Shown in pieces: positions 1 to 9,150 of a stretch of DNA of 64,000 nucleotides. The stretch's first letter is position 1, and every line of letters begins with the position of its first letter. A program made the translations under genes and the position numbers. The stretch is from Haloarcula amylolytica JCM 13557 (GTDB taxonomy: Archaea > Halobacteriota > Halobacteria > Halobacteriales > Haloarculaceae). The notes beneath the pieces were generated by a model, which saw only the letters and a list, made by a program, of their open reading frames with translations, was not told the origin of the DNA and searched no databases. Where the stretch lies: contig NZ_AOLW01000015.1 of NCBI RefSeq assembly GCF_000336615.1, positions 111,875 to 175,874 of the forward strand. The letters are read 5' to 3'.

Positions 1-38
1 TGTCGCTCGCCGACCAGATCGAAGACGCGATGGCGTGA
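1..38 (+). CDS. C-terminal end of a gene cut by the window edge
   Basis: A reading frame entering from the left edge encodes the last residues SLADQIEDAMA and stops with TGA at 36-38. The next gene, on the opposite strand, ends only two bases later, so the two are convergent. Too little is visible to name the product, and a chance open frame cannot be excluded. Confidence 0.4.
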   Translation, partial: SLADQIEDAMA

Positions 39-40
39 GG

Positions 41-2194
41 TTACTCTGCTTCGTCGGCCGTTGCGCCCCAGTCTAACGCCGTCCCGAGATCGTGTTTCGG
101 CGGCGAACAGGCGAAGTTCCGGCAGGCGTACACCGTCGGATCGCCGTCGACCGGCTCGCGGCCGGCCCAGATGGGCGGGGCCTCGTCCAGTTCGAGCGCG
201 TCGAGCCACTGCTCGAACCGGCCCTCGTCGGCCGGTCGGTGAGCCAGCAGGCGGCGCGGGACGTACCGCTCTGCGAGGGTCTCCGTCCACTCGCTCGGAT
301 AATCGGACTGGTCGCCGACCAGCGTCAGCTCCAGCGCGCCCTGCTCGTAGGTGTCCGTCGCCAGCGTGAGCGAGGCGTGCTGGAGGGGGTTCGAGGAGAC
401 GCGGTCGGCGTGGGTCCGGAGGACTCGCTCGGCGACCTCCTCGAAGCGGTCGTCGTCGCTGAAATGTGACAGCGACAGCAGGAGGTCGACAGCGACGCCG
501 GTACTGGAGGGCGTCGACTGGTCGGTCAGTTCCTGCGGCCGCGCGACCAGTGATTCGCCGCCGGTCGGCGTGAAAAACAGCGTGCCCTCGTCGTCGTCCC
601 AGAAGGCCTCCGTGATGGCCTGGCCAAGGTCCATCGCGAACGCGAGGTGGTCCACGTCGCCGGTCGCCTCGAACAGCGTCAGCGCGCCGCGGCCGAGGAA
701 CGCGTAGTCCTCCAGATAGCCGTCGATGGCCACGTCGCCGTCCTTGTAGCGGCGATTGAGACGCTGTTCGGTCTCGTCCCACAGATGCTCTCGAACGAAC
801 GAGAGGGCGTCGGCGGCCACGTCGGCGTACTCGTCGTCGAGGACGATAGCCCCCTCGGCGAGCGCCCGAATCATCAGGCCGTTCCAGCCGGCCAGAATCT
901 TCTCGTCGCGGGCCGGCCGTGGCCGCTCTTTGCGGGCCTCGAACGTCTCGTTTAGGGCGCGCTGGAGGCCCGCCGTGATTTCGTCCTCGCTTCGCTCGTA
1001 TTCTTCGGCCAGCACCGACACCGGCTTCCGGACGGCGAGCACCGTCGCCCCCTCGAAGTTGCCCGGCTCAGTGACGCCGTAGTAGTCACAGAAGATGTCA
1101 GCGTCAGTCTCGTCGTCGACGGCGTCGTGGACCTGCTCGGGCGTCCAGACGTAGAACAGCCCTTCCTCGCTGTCGCCATCCGGATCTTCAGGTGGGATAC
1201 TTTCGGCATCCAGCGTACTGAAAAAGCCCCCGTCGGGGTGTTGCAGTTCGCGCTGAACGAACTCGAAGGTCTCCCGGACGACCGACGCGTAGCGCTCCGA
1301 GCCGATGGCCTGGTAGCCGGCGAGGAAGGCCCGCGGGATCTCGGCGTTGTCGTACAGCATCTTCTCGAAGTGCGGGACGGCCCACTGCTGGTCCGTCGCG
1401 TAGCGGTGGAAGCCCCCGCCGACGTGGTCGTACAGCCCCCGGTCGGCCATCACGTCCAGCGTCTCCTGAACGACGTTCAGGTGGTCCTGCTGACCACCAT
1501 CGGAATAGGCTCGCAGCAGTGCGTGCAGCCGTCCGTTCTGGGGGAACTTCGGTCCGCCGGAGCCCCAGCCGCCGTCCTGCCGGTCCGCGCCGCGGTGGGC
1601 GATGGTTCCGGCGGTCTGGATGATATCCTCCGCTGGGTCCTCTGGGTTGGCCGGCGTCGCTTCGAGGTCGCTCTCGATGGCCTCGGTCCACTGCCGGGCG
1701 CGGTTCTCCATCTCCTCGCGCTGTTCGGGGTCCGCCCACGAGTCCGCGAGGCGCTGGAGCAGGTCGCCAAAGCCCGGCTGGCCGCGCTTCTCCTCGGGCG
1801 GGAAGTAGGTCCCGACGTAGAACGGCTCGCCCTCGGGCGTGAGCCAGGCCGACAGCGGCCAGCCACCGCCGCCGGTCACCTGCTGGCAGATGCTCATGTA
1901 CACCGAATCGAGGTCTGGGCGCTCCTCGCGGTCGACCTTTATCGGGACGAAGTTCTCGTTGAGTTGCTCGGCGATGGCCTCGTTCTCGAAGCTCTCCTCC
2001 TCCATGACGTGACACCAGTGACACGCCGCGTAACCGATGGACAGGAAGATGGGCACGCCCCGCTCTTTGGCGGCTTCCAGGGCCGTTTCGTCCCAGGGCT
2101 GCCAGTTGACGGGGTTGTCCGCATGCTGGCGGAGATACGGACTCTCCGCCTCGTCGAGTCGGTTTCGGGCCGTCGGGTCCGTGGCGTCGCTCAT
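41..2194 (-). CDS. DUF255 thioredoxin-fold protein (YyaL/SPATA20 family)
   Basis: The 717-residue protein has the full length of the YyaL/SPATA20 family. Its N-terminal domain (about residues 10-175) is thioredoxin-like, with a CHWC motif at 58-61 in the conserved context GYAACHWCHVMEEESF. The rest resembles the (alpha/alpha)6 barrel seen in sugar epimerase or glycosidase-like proteins, with family motifs such as DGGWGSGGPKFP and HFEKMLYDNAE. The family is linked to redox or sugar-related roles, but the reaction is not established. The ATG at 2194 directly precedes the conserved N-terminus. It stands alone on the minus strand, convergent with the partial gene at the window start. Confidence 0.93.
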   Translation of the reverse strand: MSDATDPTARNRLDEAESPYLRQHADNPVNWQPWDETALEAAKERGVPIFLSIGYAACHWCHVMEEESFENEAIAEQLNENFVPIKVDREERPDLDSVYMSICQQVTGGGGWPLSAWLTPEGEPFYVGTYFPPEEKRGQPGFGDLLQRLADSWADPEQREEMENRARQWTEAIESDLEATPANPEDPAEDIIQTAGTIAHRGADRQDGGWGSGGPKFPQNGRLHALLRAYSDGGQQDHLNVVQETLDVMADRGLYDHVGGGFHRYATDQQWAVPHFEKMLYDNAEIPRAFLAGYQAIGSERYASVVRETFEFVQRELQHPDGGFFSTLDAESIPPEDPDGDSEEGLFYVWTPEQVHDAVDDETDADIFCDYYGVTEPGNFEGATVLAVRKPVSVLAEEYERSEDEITAGLQRALNETFEARKERPRPARDEKILAGWNGLMIRALAEGAIVLDDEYADVAADALSFVREHLWDETEQRLNRRYKDGDVAIDGYLEDYAFLGRGALTLFEATGDVDHLAFAMDLGQAITEAFWDDDEGTLFFTPTGGESLVARPQELTDQSTPSSTGVAVDLLLSLSHFSDDDRFEEVAERVLRTHADRVSSNPLQHASLTLATDTYEQGALELTLVGDQSDYPSEWTETLAERYVPRRLLAHRPADEGRFEQWLDALELDEAPPIWAGREPVDGDPTVYACRNFACSPPKHDLGTALDWGATADEAE

Positions 2195-2248
2195 ACCTCT
2201 GGCTGGGAGCGCCGCGGTGAAAAGGAACGCGACGCCGGCAGCGGTGCC

Positions 2249-2512
2249 TCACTCGCCAGCCAGTTGGATGCCACGGGCGATGACATACATGAGAACGACG
2301 CCGGCTCCGACGGCGAGGATAAAATCCCCGAGTAGGGCCAGTAATGCACCCAGTGCGGAACTCTCCGAGCCGAAGAACACGATGGCGTAGGGAGGGAGGC
2401 TCCCGGTGACGCACACGCCGATGAGTTTCGCCAGCGGAACGGCTTCGGAGATAATTCTGGCTGTCTCCAATTCTCCTGTAGCGGGGTCGATGAAGGGGCG
2501 GGGCGAGGGCAT
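2249..2512 (-). CDS. Small hypothetical membrane protein
   Basis: I do not recognise this 87-residue protein. An N-terminal soluble stretch is followed by two hydrophobic segments (about residues 28-46 and 53-77) that would cross the membrane twice, ending in VLMYVIARGIQLAGE. I chose the ATG at 2512; a TTG at 2539 would add nine residues with no coding advantage. It lies 54 bp upstream of the DUF255 gene on the same strand and is divergent from purD. Its function cannot be inferred. Confidence 0.6.
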   Translation of the reverse strand: MPSPRPFIDPATGELETARIISEAVPLAKLIGVCVTGSLPPYAIVFFGSESSALGALLALLGDFILAVGAGVVLMYVIARGIQLAGE

Positions 2513-2629
2513 GCACCTGTGCGTCACAAGGTTGGGCAAAGTAGCTCTCGGTCTCGGTCCGGCGGACCGTACACGACAGCGCTCCCGACGTGGAAACGAC
2601 CGTCGCAGTCAGCGAAAACCGGCGAAAAG

Positions 2630-2641
2630 ACAATACTTACG
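2630..2641 (+). promoter_or_regulatory. Probable TATA element of purD
   Basis: An AT-rich box reading acaatactta sits about 26-30 nt before the purD ATG in an otherwise GC-rich gap. This spacing suits a leaderless haloarchaeal transcript. Confidence 0.4.
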
Positions 2642-2665
2642 TGAGAGCCCATCCGGCCTTCGGGT

Positions 2666-4018
2666 ATGTCAGAGACAGTGCTGCTCGTGGGTGGCGGCGG
2701 CCGGGAACACGCGATTGCGCGCTCGCTCGCGGACTCACCGGGGGAGCTGTACGCCTGTGCCGGCAACCGAAACCCGGGCATCGTCGCCCTCGCCGACGGC
2801 TTCGAGGCACTCGACACGACCAATCCGAAGGCCGTGACGACCTACGCTCGGGAGGTCGACGCCACGCTGGCCGTCATCGGCCCCGAGGCGGCCCTTGCAG
2901 CCGGGGTCGCCGACGCGCTGGACGACGCCGGCGTCTACACCTTCGGGCCACAGGAGGCGGAGGCTCGCATCGAGACGGACAAGGCGTTCCAGCGGCGGTT
3001 CATGCGGGAGCACGACATCCCCGGCTGCCCGGACTTCGAGACGTTCGAGGACATGGACGCCGCCTGCGAGTACATCGACGAGTACGACGGCGACCTCGCG
3101 GTCAAGCCCGCCGGCCTCACCGGCGGCAAGGGCGTCCGTGTCATCGGCGACCAGTGTACCGCCGAGGAGGCAAAAGAGTACCTCCGGAGTTCCGACTACG
3201 ACCGGGTCGTCCTCGAAGAGCGCCTCGTCGGTGAGGAGTTCACGGTGCAGGCCTTTGTCGCCAACGGCCAACTGCGCGTCACGCCGGCAGTTCAGGACCA
3301 CAAGCGCGCCTACGAGGGCGACGAGGGACCGAACACCGGCGGAATGGGGAGCTACTCCGATTCCAGCCTCCACCTGCCGTTCATGGACGAGGATGACTAC
3401 ATGGACGCCGTCGACGTGCTCCGGGCGACCGTCGACGCGCTTGAGGGCTACAAAGGTGTTCTCTACGGCCAGTTCATGCTCACCGAGACCGGGCCGCGGG
3501 TCGTGGAGTTCAACGCCCGTTTCGGCGACCCCGAGGCGATGAACACGCTGCCGGTGCTCAACACAGACTTCCTCGACGTACTGACCGCCGCACGCGACGA
3601 GGAGCCGCTGCCACAACTCTCTTTCCGCCCGATGGCGACCGTCTGCAAGTACGCCGTCCCGGACGGCTACCCGACCGATCCCGACGCCGGTGCGAAGGTG
3701 ACCATCGACGACGACGTCATCGCGGAAGTCGTACAGGACCACCGCGAGCAGTCCGGCGACGACGCGGAGACGGCCCCGGAGGCGCTGCTGTTTTACGCCA
3801 GCGTCGACGACCGCGAGGACGGCATCTACACGACCACGTCGCGCTCCTACGCCGTCGTCGGCCTGGCCGAAACGATTGGCGACGCAGAGGCCATCGCTGA
3901 GGCATCACTCCAACGGGCCGGCACGGAGGGGCTTCGGGTCCGCCACGACATCGGCACGGCCGACCTCGTCCAGCAGCGCATCGACCACATGAACGACATC
4001 CGCGGCGGCGCGGACTGA
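2666..4018 (+). CDS. purD: Phosphoribosylamine--glycine ligase
   Basis: This enzyme catalyses the second step of de novo purine synthesis, joining phosphoribosylamine and glycine with ATP to make GAR. The 450-residue protein has the normal length and begins with the typical nucleotide-fold signature VLLVGGGGREHAIA. ATP-grasp motifs follow, including KPAGLTGGKGV, QDHKRAYEGDEGPNTGGMG and the metal-binding VVEFNARFGDPEAMN. The ATG at 2666 fits both the protein family and the TATA-like box just upstream. No other pur genes are adjacent. Confidence 0.97.
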   Translation: MSETVLLVGGGGREHAIARSLADSPGELYACAGNRNPGIVALADGFEALDTTNPKAVTTYAREVDATLAVIGPEAALAAGVADALDDAGVYTFGPQEAEARIETDKAFQRRFMREHDIPGCPDFETFEDMDAACEYIDEYDGDLAVKPAGLTGGKGVRVIGDQCTAEEAKEYLRSSDYDRVVLEERLVGEEFTVQAFVANGQLRVTPAVQDHKRAYEGDEGPNTGGMGSYSDSSLHLPFMDEDDYMDAVDVLRATVDALEGYKGVLYGQFMLTETGPRVVEFNARFGDPEAMNTLPVLNTDFLDVLTAARDEEPLPQLSFRPMATVCKYAVPDGYPTDPDAGAKVTIDDDVIAEVVQDHREQSGDDAETAPEALLFYASVDDREDGIYTTTSRSYAVVGLAETIGDAEAIAEASLQRAGTEGLRVRHDIGTADLVQQRIDHMNDIRGGAD

Positions 4019-4076
4019 GCGCGTGGTGGCAGCGTCAGCGGCCACGCGACGGCGACGCGAGAGGCGGTGAGCCCCG

Positions 4077-5573
4077 GTGGCGCTGACAACTGTCGACGTG
4101 CGGTCGTCGCTGAACGTTCTCGGCGCGATTCTGCAATGGTTGGCTGTCCCGCTGACGATTCCTGTTCTGGTCGCCGTCATCTACGGGGAGTCGCCGGTCC
4201 CGTATCTGGCTACGATAGCGATTACGCTCGGTGTCGGTACGGCGCTCGCTCACCTCCAGCGCGACCGCATCGAGGACCGCGAGGCGTTTCTGATTGTCTC
4301 GCTGACGTGGCTGTCCATCGCTGTCGTCGGCGCGATACCGCTGTACATCGAGGGGACGGGCGTGTTCGCCAGCCCGGTCAACGCCCTGTTCGAGGGGATG
4401 AGCGGCATCACCACCACGGGCGCGACGGTCATCCGGGACTTCGACATCCACTCGCAGGCACTGCTGATGTGGCGGCAGGTGCTCCAGTGGCTCGGCGGGC
4501 TGGGCGTCCTCCTCCTTGCGACAGCAGTGCTCTCGCGGCTCTCGGTTGCCGGCGCACAGCTCATGGAGACCGAGACGCGGACGGAGAACGTCACGAAGCT
4601 CACCCCCGATATCGGCGACACCGCGCGCATCCTCGGCCTGCTGTACCTGGGCCTGACAGCCGCCGCAGCGGCGATTCTATTCGCGCTGGGTGCGAGCGGC
4701 CTCGCGCCGGAGATGACGCTTTTCGACGCAGTCGCCCACGCCTTCACGGCCATCGCGACGGCCGGCTTCTCCCCGCGGGCCGAGAGCATCGGCGCGTTCT
4801 CGCCGGCCGTCCAGTGGGCGGTGACGCTGTTCATGATTGTCGGCGCGACGAACTTCATCCTGCTGTACGCACTGGTTCGGGGCAATACCGACCGTCTGCG
4901 CAACAGCGAGGAGTTCCACTTCTACCTGGGGATTCTCGGGGTCGGTACTCTGCTCATCGGCGGCCTGCTCGTGCTCGACCAGGGATTCACCGGCGGCGTC
5001 GGGGCGACGGTTCGCCACGCTGTCTTCCAGACCGCTGCGATAATCACGACGACGGGCTACGCCTCGACAGATTTCAACACCTGGTCGGCCGGCGCGAAGA
5101 ACGTCCTCTTCGTGATGATGTTCATCGGCGGGATGGCCGGGAGCACCACCTGCTCTATCAAGACGCTACGCTGGCTCATCGTCACCAAGTCTTTCTGGCG
5201 GGACCTGAACGTCTCGGCCCACCGTTGGAGTGTCCGCCCGGTCCGACTGGGACGGGAAATCGTCGATGAGGACACCGTCCGCGACGTGTATGCGTACACG
5301 CTGGTCGCGCTGGTGTTTTTTATACTCGGTACTGTCCTGCTCGTGGCCGACGGCGAGCGGGCGGGCGCACCGATAACTGAGTTCGAGGCGCTCAGCGCCG
5401 CCGCGTCGATGTTCTTCAACATCGGGCCGGCGTTCGGACAGGCCGGCCCCTACGGGACCTACGAGGGCTTTGCCCGGTCGAGCAAGGTGCTGATGATACT
5501 GCTGATGTGGGTCGGCCGAATCGAAATCGTCCCCGTGCTGGTACTGCTGACGCCGACGTTCTGGACGCGGTGA
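4077..5573 (+). CDS. trkH: TrkH-family potassium uptake membrane subunit
   Basis: The 498-residue polytopic protein is the ion-conducting subunit of a Trk/Ktr-type K+ transporter. Selectivity-filter loops with the family's T-T-G pattern are visible: GMSGITTTGATV, AIATAGFSPRAES and ITTTGYASTDFNTW, with a fourth, divergent one near FFNIGPAFGQAGPYGT. The start is a GTG at 4077, 58 bp after purD. A partner TrkA (NAD-binding) subunit is not in the window. It lies two genes away from the diadenylate cyclase dacZ, which is of interest because c-di-AMP controls K+ uptake in many bacteria. Confidence 0.93.
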   Translation: MALTTVDVRSSLNVLGAILQWLAVPLTIPVLVAVIYGESPVPYLATIAITLGVGTALAHLQRDRIEDREAFLIVSLTWLSIAVVGAIPLYIEGTGVFASPVNALFEGMSGITTTGATVIRDFDIHSQALLMWRQVLQWLGGLGVLLLATAVLSRLSVAGAQLMETETRTENVTKLTPDIGDTARILGLLYLGLTAAAAAILFALGASGLAPEMTLFDAVAHAFTAIATAGFSPRAESIGAFSPAVQWAVTLFMIVGATNFILLYALVRGNTDRLRNSEEFHFYLGILGVGTLLIGGLLVLDQGFTGGVGATVRHAVFQTAAIITTTGYASTDFNTWSAGAKNVLFVMMFIGGMAGSTTCSIKTLRWLIVTKSFWRDLNVSAHRWSVRPVRLGREIVDEDTVRDVYAYTLVALVFFILGTVLLVADGERAGAPITEFEALSAAASMFFNIGPAFGQAGPYGTYEGFARSSKVLMILLMWVGRIEIVPVLVLLTPTFWTR

Positions 5574-5623
5574 CTGCCGGCGAGCCGACGGGTTTGATTA
5601 CCGCGGCCCCGTACACGACGGAC

Positions 5624-6142
5624 GTGAGTGGTCCACGACACGACGGTCTGACCCAGCACCCGACGCCCGGTCCGCACAACTCCCTGTTCCCGTGGCCGGA
5701 CGCCAAACACCCGCTCCGGGTGATGGTCAACTACGTCGTCATCCTCGTCTGTCGCATCTCGCCGAGCCTCCGGCTGAAGAACTGGCTGCTCTCGCGGCTC
5801 GGTGTTACCGTCGGCGACGGCGTCGCCTGGGGTCTGGAGTCGACGCCAGACGTGTTCTGGCCGGAACTCATCACCGTCGAGGACCACGCCATCATCGGCT
5901 ACGACGCGACGCTGCTGTGTCACGAGTTCCTGCAGGACGAGTACCGCACCGGTGAGGTCGTCGTCGGAGAACGGGCGATGATCGGGGCGGGCGCAATCGT
6001 CCTTCCCGGCGTCGAGATTGGGGCGGGCGCACAGGTTGCGGCGAATTCGCTCGTAGCAGACGATGTGCCCCCAGAAACGACCGTCGCCGGCGTCCCGGCC
6101 GAACCGCTCGGCGAGGACGACGCGGCGACTGACGGAACGTAA
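5624..6142 (+). CDS. Left-handed beta-helix (hexapeptide repeat) acyltransferase
   Basis: This protein of about 172 residues has a hydrophobic or amphipathic N-terminal part (about 25-60) and a C-terminal hexapeptide-repeat fold with runs such as VVVGERAMIGAGAIVLPGVE and the closing VAGVPAEPLG typical of O- or N-acetyltransferases. The frame is open from 5507, overlapping trkH, but the GTG at 5624 gives a compact protein without that overlap, so I chose it. The acceptor substrate is unknown. It follows trkH closely on the same strand and is convergent with mscS, only six bases away. Confidence 0.78.
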   Translation: MSGPRHDGLTQHPTPGPHNSLFPWPDAKHPLRVMVNYVVILVCRISPSLRLKNWLLSRLGVTVGDGVAWGLESTPDVFWPELITVEDHAIIGYDATLLCHEFLQDEYRTGEVVVGERAMIGAGAIVLPGVEIGAGAQVAANSLVADDVPPETTVAGVPAEPLGEDDAATDGT

Positions 6143-6148
6143 CTCCGC

Positions 6149-6943
6149 TTAGCTCCGGATACGGACGATGCCTGTATTGAACACACGCTTGTTCGGGATG
6201 ATGTACTCCTCGCCGTCGCTCTCGATACGCGTGACGAGGATATCCACCTCCTGAACGATGCCGCTCTGGTCGCCGATGACGATCTCGTCGCCGATGCTGT
6301 ATGGCTCTGTCAGCAAGAGGTAGAGACCGGCCGCACCGGCCTGCAGGATGTCTTTCAGCGCCAGCCCGCAGACGAACACCAGCCCGAACGCGTACGCTCC
6401 GAGGAGAATGAGCAGGGCGAGGGTCTCGACGCCCAGTTGCCCGAGCGCGATGAGCACTGCCAGATAGAAGATGCTGTACTTGACGAGTTCGGGTAGCACC
6501 GTCGCCTCCGGCATCTTGACGCTGCGCAGTCGCTCGGAGACGACGAGCTTGGCCTTATCGCCCGCAATGAGGCCGATGATAACGGCGAACAGGGCGATAA
6601 ACAGGTCGGGGAGGAACGAGGTGAAGCGAGCCCAGTACAGTTCCGGGTCGGTCAGTTGTGCGATGTTGAGGACGGCGGTGACCGTCGTGATGTAGATGAA
6701 CAGCGCCGCAAGGTTCGAGACGATGCCGACAGTCGACGTTCCGAGCCCCCTTGCCGTCCGCTCGAATGGTGTGCCCTCCACCGCTTCCGGCACACCGAGT
6801 TCGCGCATGAACCGGCGGGACGAGCGCCAGACGAGATAGCCGAGAACGATGCCCACCGCCAGTACCACGAGCGAAAAGACGAACGTCCCCTGGGGCGAGA
6901 ACACCTGCCGGATGATCGTGGCCCAGTCGAAACCAAACTGCAT
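6149..6943 (-). CDS. mscS: MscS-family mechanosensitive channel
   Basis: The 264-residue protein has an N-terminal hydrophobic segment, two or three further membrane spans, and a C-terminal MscS beta domain (LTEPYSIGDEIVIGDQSGIVQEVDILVTRI, broken here only by my selection) ending with the conserved PNKRVFN. Such channels release solutes on hypo-osmotic shock. The start codon lies two bases after the dacZ stop, so the two are very likely co-transcribed. The pairing suggests linked osmotic signalling, either by c-di-AMP acting on the channel or by shared expression; that link is inference. Confidence 0.92.
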   Translation of the reverse strand: MQFGFDWATIIRQVFSPQGTFVFSLVVLAVGIVLGYLVWRSSRRFMRELGVPEAVEGTPFERTARGLGTSTVGIVSNLAALFIYITTVTAVLNIAQLTDPELYWARFTSFLPDLFIALFAVIIGLIAGDKAKLVVSERLRSVKMPEATVLPELVKYSIFYLAVLIALGQLGVETLALLILLGAYAFGLVFVCGLALKDILQAGAAGLYLLLTEPYSIGDEIVIGDQSGIVQEVDILVTRIESDGEEYIIPNKRVFNTGIVRIRS

Positions 6944-6945
6944 CC

Positions 6946-7755
6946 TCAGTACTCCTCGGGGTCGATTTCGAGGACCAGTTCCCCGCCCTTGAACGCCCGT
7001 ACGAGCCCGTCGCTCTCCGAGAGAACGATAGCCGTCGCCATGGTGTCACGGGTGACCGCGCCGGCCGCCATGTGCCGAGCGCCGAGTCCCTTGGGGATGT
7101 CGACCCCTTCCGCGGAGGGTTCGAGGTACCGATACGCGGAGACGATCTTGCCGGCGTCCGAGATGACGAAGGCGCCGTCGAGCCGCGAGAACTCCTTGAG
7201 CATCACGTTGACGATGGGGTCGCCGACGTGGACGTGCGATTTCTCGAAGGGGTTGTACGACAGCGGCCGGGACTTGTTCATCACCTTCCCGGCGTCGCCG
7301 ACGACGAACAGGGCGCCGACGGGCTTGCCCTTCTGGCCTTTCTTCCCCAGTTCGATGGCGACCTCGAAGACGTCGCGGACGACGCTCGCGTCCGCTCTGG
7401 AGTTGACGAACATGTCGTACACGCCGGAGGGCGAGAAGTCGTTGGTCTGGACCCGCACGAGCGTGTTCTCGGCCCCATCAAGCACCTCTGTCACGCAGAG
7501 CACCTCGTCGCCCTCGTCGACGATGCCCTGCTCCAGTGCGCCCTCGATACCAAAGCGGAGACGGCCTTCGAGGTCAGTGAAATCAATCGGTAGTTCGACG
7601 AACGGCTCCGCATCGAGGGTGTTCTCCGGGCCGACGACGACGATTTCCTCGTCAACGTCGTCGAACTCCTCGAAGAACGACGCGTTCGGGGAAAACAGGA
7701 ACACGGCGTCGACGTCTGCGACCAGGTCTCCGAGCAGGTCGCGCAACTCGTTCAT
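6946..7755 (-). CDS. dacZ: Diadenylate cyclase DacZ
   Basis: The 269-residue protein makes cyclic di-AMP from two ATP molecules. The C-terminal DAC domain (about 130-255) carries the catalytic signatures DGA at 193-195 (LDGAFVISD) and RH in GARHMAAGAVTRDTMA near 226-230. DacZ is the archaeal type of this enzyme and is known to be essential in Haloferax volcanii, where c-di-AMP level affects osmotic behaviour. The gene is first in a two-gene unit with mscS and follows a T-run terminator of the cobT-cbiA unit. Confidence 0.95.
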   Translation of the reverse strand: MNELRDLLGDLVADVDAVFLFSPNASFFEEFDDVDEEIVVVGPENTLDAEPFVELPIDFTDLEGRLRFGIEGALEQGIVDEGDEVLCVTEVLDGAENTLVRVQTNDFSPSGVYDMFVNSRADASVVRDVFEVAIELGKKGQKGKPVGALFVVGDAGKVMNKSRPLSYNPFEKSHVHVGDPIVNVMLKEFSRLDGAFVISDAGKIVSAYRYLEPSAEGVDIPKGLGARHMAAGAVTRDTMATAIVLSESDGLVRAFKGGELVLEIDPEEY

Positions 7756-7778
7756 TATCAGAACGACGCTGTCTGTCG

Positions 7779-7785
7779 AAAAAAA
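7779..7785 (-). terminator. T-run terminator after cbiA
   Basis: Seven consecutive T on the minus strand lie about 45 nt after the cbiA stop and just before the dacZ start. Archaeal RNA polymerase terminates at such T tracts. Confidence 0.4.
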
Positions 7786-7828
7786 GGTTGCGGGCGGTCA
7801 GCCACACGTCTGACGACGGAACCCCGAA

Positions 7829-9148
7829 TCAGAGGTCCCTCGAAGGCACTGCCAGCAGACGGTCGAACGCGCCGCTCTCTCCGTGGCAGTGGCAGTACGT
7901 GCCAACGGTGTTGTATTCCGTGAGCCCGTCGTGTTCGCCGTCGATGCCGTCGCCCCGAACCATGTCGAAGGCGAACGACGCGTCGCTGCCGAGGGTCGCA
8001 GCGGAGTAGTGGAACTCGTGTCCGCGGAGTCGTTTCCCGGCGGCAGCCGTAACGGTGTCTGACTGCGCCGCTAGCTCTACGTGGTCGAGCGCCTGATACC
8101 GGTCCTGCATCTCGATTTCTGCTGGGAGGACGCCAGCCATCTCGTAGGTGTCGCCGTCGGTCGTCGTCAGCGACTCCGACAGCGCCATCAGGCCGCCGCA
8201 CTCGCCGTAGACCGGGACGCCGTCGGCGGCACGACGGGCTATCTCGTCGAGTGTGCCGCCGGTTTCGAGCGACTCTCCGTGGAGTTCTGGATAGCCGCCG
8301 GGCAGATATATCGCATCGGCATCAGGCACTGAGTCACCGGCGACCGGCGAGAACGGCTCGACGGACGCCTCAGACCGGAGTCGTTCGAGTACTGAGGGGT
8401 AGATGAAACAGAACGCGCTGTCCTGTGCAACGGCGACCCGGCGGTCAGCCGGCGAGTCGCCAGTATTTCGCTCCGTAGTCGCCACTTCCGGTGGTGCCCG
8501 TGCCGTTTCGACCAGCCGCTCGATATCGATGGTCTCTGCCGCTGTCGAGAGTGCGTCACGGTCGAGCCCGGCCTCTGAGCCCATATGTAGCCCGAGATGG
8601 CGGTCCGGAATCTCCAGGTCCGACATCGGCGGAATCCGGCCGAAGTAGGTGAGGTCCTCGGGGAGTGCATCCCTGATGCCGTCGGCGTGTCGGCCGCCGT
8701 GGGCGCGCTGTGCGAGGATGCCAGCCACCTCGATTTCGACACCGATGCGGTCGGCGTACTGCGCGAACCCCAGCGCCGTCGCGGCGACGCTCTCCATGCC
8801 GGCTTTCGCATCGACGACCAGAACGACCGGGAGGTCCAGCCCCTCGGCGACCGCTGCCGTCGACGTCTTGCTCCCGTCGTAGAGGCCCATCACGCCCTCC
8901 ACGACGCAGATGTCGCCCGCGCCGCGCCAGTAGGTCCGGCGCATCCCGTCCTCGCCCGCGAGCCAGGGGTCGAGCGTTCGCGAGGGCGTGTCGACGAGCG
9001 CCTCGTGGTGGCTCGGGTCGATGAAGTCCGGGCCGGCCTTGGCCGGCTGGGACTGATACCCGGCGTCTTCGAGCGCTGTCAGGGTCGCCAGCGTGGCAAC
9101 GGTCTTGCCGACGCCGGAGCTCGTACCGGCGAGGACGACCCCCTCCAT
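7829..9148 (-). CDS. cbiA: Cobyrinic acid a,c-diamide synthase
   Basis: CbiA amidates the a and c side chains of cobyrinic acid in cobalamin synthesis, using glutamine and ATP. The 439-residue protein starts with a dethiobiotin-synthetase-like P-loop (LAGTSSGVGKT, residues 6-16). Its C-terminal class I glutamine amidotransferase-like domain has YLPGGYPELHGE and the nucleophile region VYGECGGLMALSESL. The ATG at 9148 is two bases after the cobT stop; a GTG at 9154 would overlap that stop. The cobT-cbiA order implies an operon for corrin amidation and lower-ligand attachment. Confidence 0.93.
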   Translation of the reverse strand: MEGVVLAGTSSGVGKTVATLATLTALEDAGYQSQPAKAGPDFIDPSHHEALVDTPSRTLDPWLAGEDGMRRTYWRGAGDICVVEGVMGLYDGSKTSTAAVAEGLDLPVVLVVDAKAGMESVAATALGFAQYADRIGVEIEVAGILAQRAHGGRHADGIRDALPEDLTYFGRIPPMSDLEIPDRHLGLHMGSEAGLDRDALSTAAETIDIERLVETARAPPEVATTERNTGDSPADRRVAVAQDSAFCFIYPSVLERLRSEASVEPFSPVAGDSVPDADAIYLPGGYPELHGESLETGGTLDEIARRAADGVPVYGECGGLMALSESLTTTDGDTYEMAGVLPAEIEMQDRYQALDHVELAAQSDTVTAAAGKRLRGHEFHYSAATLGSDASFAFDMVRGDGIDGEHDGLTEYNTVGTYCHCHGESGAFDRLLAVPSRDL

Positions 9149-9150
9149 CG

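Noticed and set aside
1127-2335. Long plus-strand open frame of 402 codons
   Set aside because: It lies wholly opposite the DUF255 gene and has the repetitive Val/Leu/Arg/Asp composition of a GC-rich antisense shadow.
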